DNA from: Tipula vernalis
Lineage: Eukaryota > Arthropoda > Insecta > Diptera > Tipulidae
Direction: 5' to 3'
Length of the DNA: 64,000 nt
Assembly: GCA_958295665.1 (NCBI GenBank)
Contig: OY282558.1
Span: forward strand, 28,665,045-28,729,044
In this document: positions 63,128 to 64,000 of the stretch, piece by piece
Numbering within the stretch: position 1 is the stretch's first letter
Layout: each line of letters begins with the position of its first letter
The notes under the pieces: model-generated
Seen by the model: only the letters and a program-made list of their open reading frames with translations
Told to the model about the DNA's origin: nothing
Databases searched by the model: none
Translations under genes and position numbers: made by a program

Positions 63128-64000
63128 TATCATTTAAGGTATCAAGAACCGCAATCGGAGCACAATTGCAGATTTCGGATTTTTACAGCTCTGAATCGGC
63201 TGAGCTATAGTAAGGTGATTTTCTTCGAATCGAACTTTCTTCGAAATGTATGGTATAGCAATTACAGGTCTCGTGACCTATCATTTAAGGTATCAAGAAC
63301 CGCAATCGGAGCACAATTGCAGATTTCGGATTTTTACAGCTCTGAATCGGCTGAGCTATAGTAAGGTGATTTTCTTCGAATCGAACTTTCTTCGAAATGT
63401 ATGGTATAGCAATTACAGGTCTCGTGACCTATCATTTAAGGTATCAAGAACCGCAATCGGAGCACAATTGCAGATTTCGAATTTTTACAGCTCTGAATCG
63501 GCTGAGCTGTAAGTGATTTTCTTCGAAACGAACTTTCTTCGAAATGTATGGTATAGCAATTACAGGTCTCGTGACCTATCATTTGAGGTATCAAGAACCG
63601 CAATCGGAGCACAATTGCAGATTTCGGATTTTTACAGCTCTGAATCGGCTAGGCTATAGTAAGGTGATTTTCTTCGAAGCGATTTTTCTGTGAAATGTAT
63701 GGAAATAATCAACCAATTTTATTGCGGTTTGGCGTAACAATTACAAGTCCCGAGACCTATCATTTGAGGTATCAAGAACCGCAATCGGAGCACAATTGCA
63801 GATTTCGGATTTTTACAGCTCTGAATCGGCTGAGCTATAATAAGGTGATTTTCTTCGAATCGAACTTTCTTCGAAATGTATGGTATAGCAATTACAGGTC
63901 TCGTGACCTATCATTTATGGTATCAAGAACCGCAATCGGAGCACAATTGCAGATTTCGGATTTTTACAGCTCTGAATCGGCTGAGCTATAGTAAGATGAT
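63128..64000 (-). repeat. Reverse arm to window edge
   Basis: S monomers end at 63278, 63429 and 63576 (147 bp, GAGCTGTAAGTGATTTT). L ends at 63757 (TTTTATTGCGG, GGCGTAAC), S ends at 63908, and a partial S runs to the edge. The array clearly continues beyond 64,000. Confidence 0.85.

Larger units (their letters stand above)
1..64000. repeat. Satellite DNA array, L/S monomer family, fills the window
   Basis: Every stretch I read can be assigned to one tandem monomer family. Landmarks recur in fixed order in each monomer: GGTCACGAGACC (or GGTCTCGGGACT), TAATTG, CCATACATTTC, TTCGATTCGAAGAAAATC, TAGCTCAGCCGATTCAGAGC, AAATCTGCAATTGTGCTC and TTCTTGATACCT. Spacing between landmarks is 151 or 181 bp with small indels. 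No unique sequence longer than a few bases interrupts the array and neither array end is visible. Long tandem arrays with higher-order structure are typical of eukaryotic centromeric or heterochromatic satellites; the chromosomal location here is inferred. The species and any published satellite name are unknown to me. Confidence 0.97.
53583..64000 (-). repeat. Reverse arm of the array
   Basis: From the junction to the window end the same monomers read as reverse complement, with the motif order mirrored (CTCGTGACC, TATCATTTGAGG, CGGAGCACAATTGC, GCTCTGAATCGGCTGAGC). Eighteen L monomers are present and the others are S of about 151 bp. The 148/149 bp S types, the GTTTTGCC form of L and the CGACGAAAG variant that mark the left HOR were not seen here. 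This arm therefore looks like older, non-HOR satellite rather than a fold-back copy of the young array. Confidence 0.93.

Noticed and set aside
1..64000. CRISPR array
   Set aside because: Repeats are directly abutting 151/181 bp monomers with no unique spacers and no cas genes.
1..64000. CENP-B box
   Set aside because: I compared the TTCG-containing stretches on both strands with the pattern NTTCGNNNNANNCGGGN. None has the required CGGG at the right distance.
1..64000. Human-type alpha satellite
   Set aside because: Monomer lengths (151/181 bp) and sequence do not match the 171 bp alpha satellite, and there is no CENP-B box.
1..64000. Transposable element or insertion sequence
   Set aside because: No terminal repeats, target-site duplications, transposase or reverse-transcriptase motifs were seen. 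The hybrids and indels are explained by exchange between monomers.
1..64000. Telomeric repeat or rDNA spacer
   Set aside because: There are no runs of TTAGG, TTAGGG or TTTAGGG type and no recognisable rRNA segment.

Overview
The whole 64 kb window is satellite DNA. I can support no protein-coding gene, tRNA, rRNA, intact mobile element or CRISPR array in it. Roughly 400 tandem monomers of one family run edge to edge, and neither array end is in view. There are two monomer classes. The short class S is 151 bp, with 148, 149, 153 and 155 bp length variants. The long class L is 181 bp; it shares most of its sequence with S but carries about 35 bp in place of 5 bp in its first third. Multi-kilobase higher-order satellite arrays of this kind point to a eukaryote, in centromeric, pericentromeric or other heterochromatic DNA. 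The species cannot be named from the sequence. The S consensus is about 40% GC by hand count and CpG is not depleted.

Layout, with each monomer taken to start at its GGTC(A/T)CG motif. (1) From 1 to about 19,000 lies a young, highly homogenised higher-order repeat (HOR). Its unit is L-S149-L-S148-S151-S151 = 961 bp, often preceded by one extra L (1142 bp). Together these give a 2103 bp super-unit, L+961+961, complete at 2114-4216, 4217-6319 and 9537-11639. (2) From about 19,000 to 36,900 the HOR is rearranged. Overlapping secondary duplications have offsets of 1263, 3009 and 1473 bp, and an older L allele is mixed in. (3) From about 36,900 to 49,400 lies an older mosaic rich in S monomers, with a 453 bp trimer and dispersed multi-monomer duplications (offsets 3444, 3776, 7381 and 7560 bp). 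(4) From 49,411 to 53,612 there are two almost identical 2.1 kb copies. (5) At 53,583/53,584 the array flips orientation, and everything from there to 64,000 is in the opposite strand sense. This reverse arm is made of the older monomer types, has its own local amplifications, and lacks the HOR-specific variants of the left arm.

The main evolutionary signals are these: a gradient from a homogenised core on the left to a diverged, rearranged flank on the right; an inversion junction with 2 bp microhomology; a tandem duplication that copied across that junction and so dates after it; recombinant L/S monomers; and a (TA)n hinge that changes monomer length. Each monomer also contains a 20 bp stretch that closely resembles a tRNA D-arm / Pol III A box, which is suggestive but unproven. 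Open reading frames of 60-149 codons occur throughout on both strands. I judge them all to be by-products of a stop-poor monomer, because a 151 bp period changes frame with every copy.
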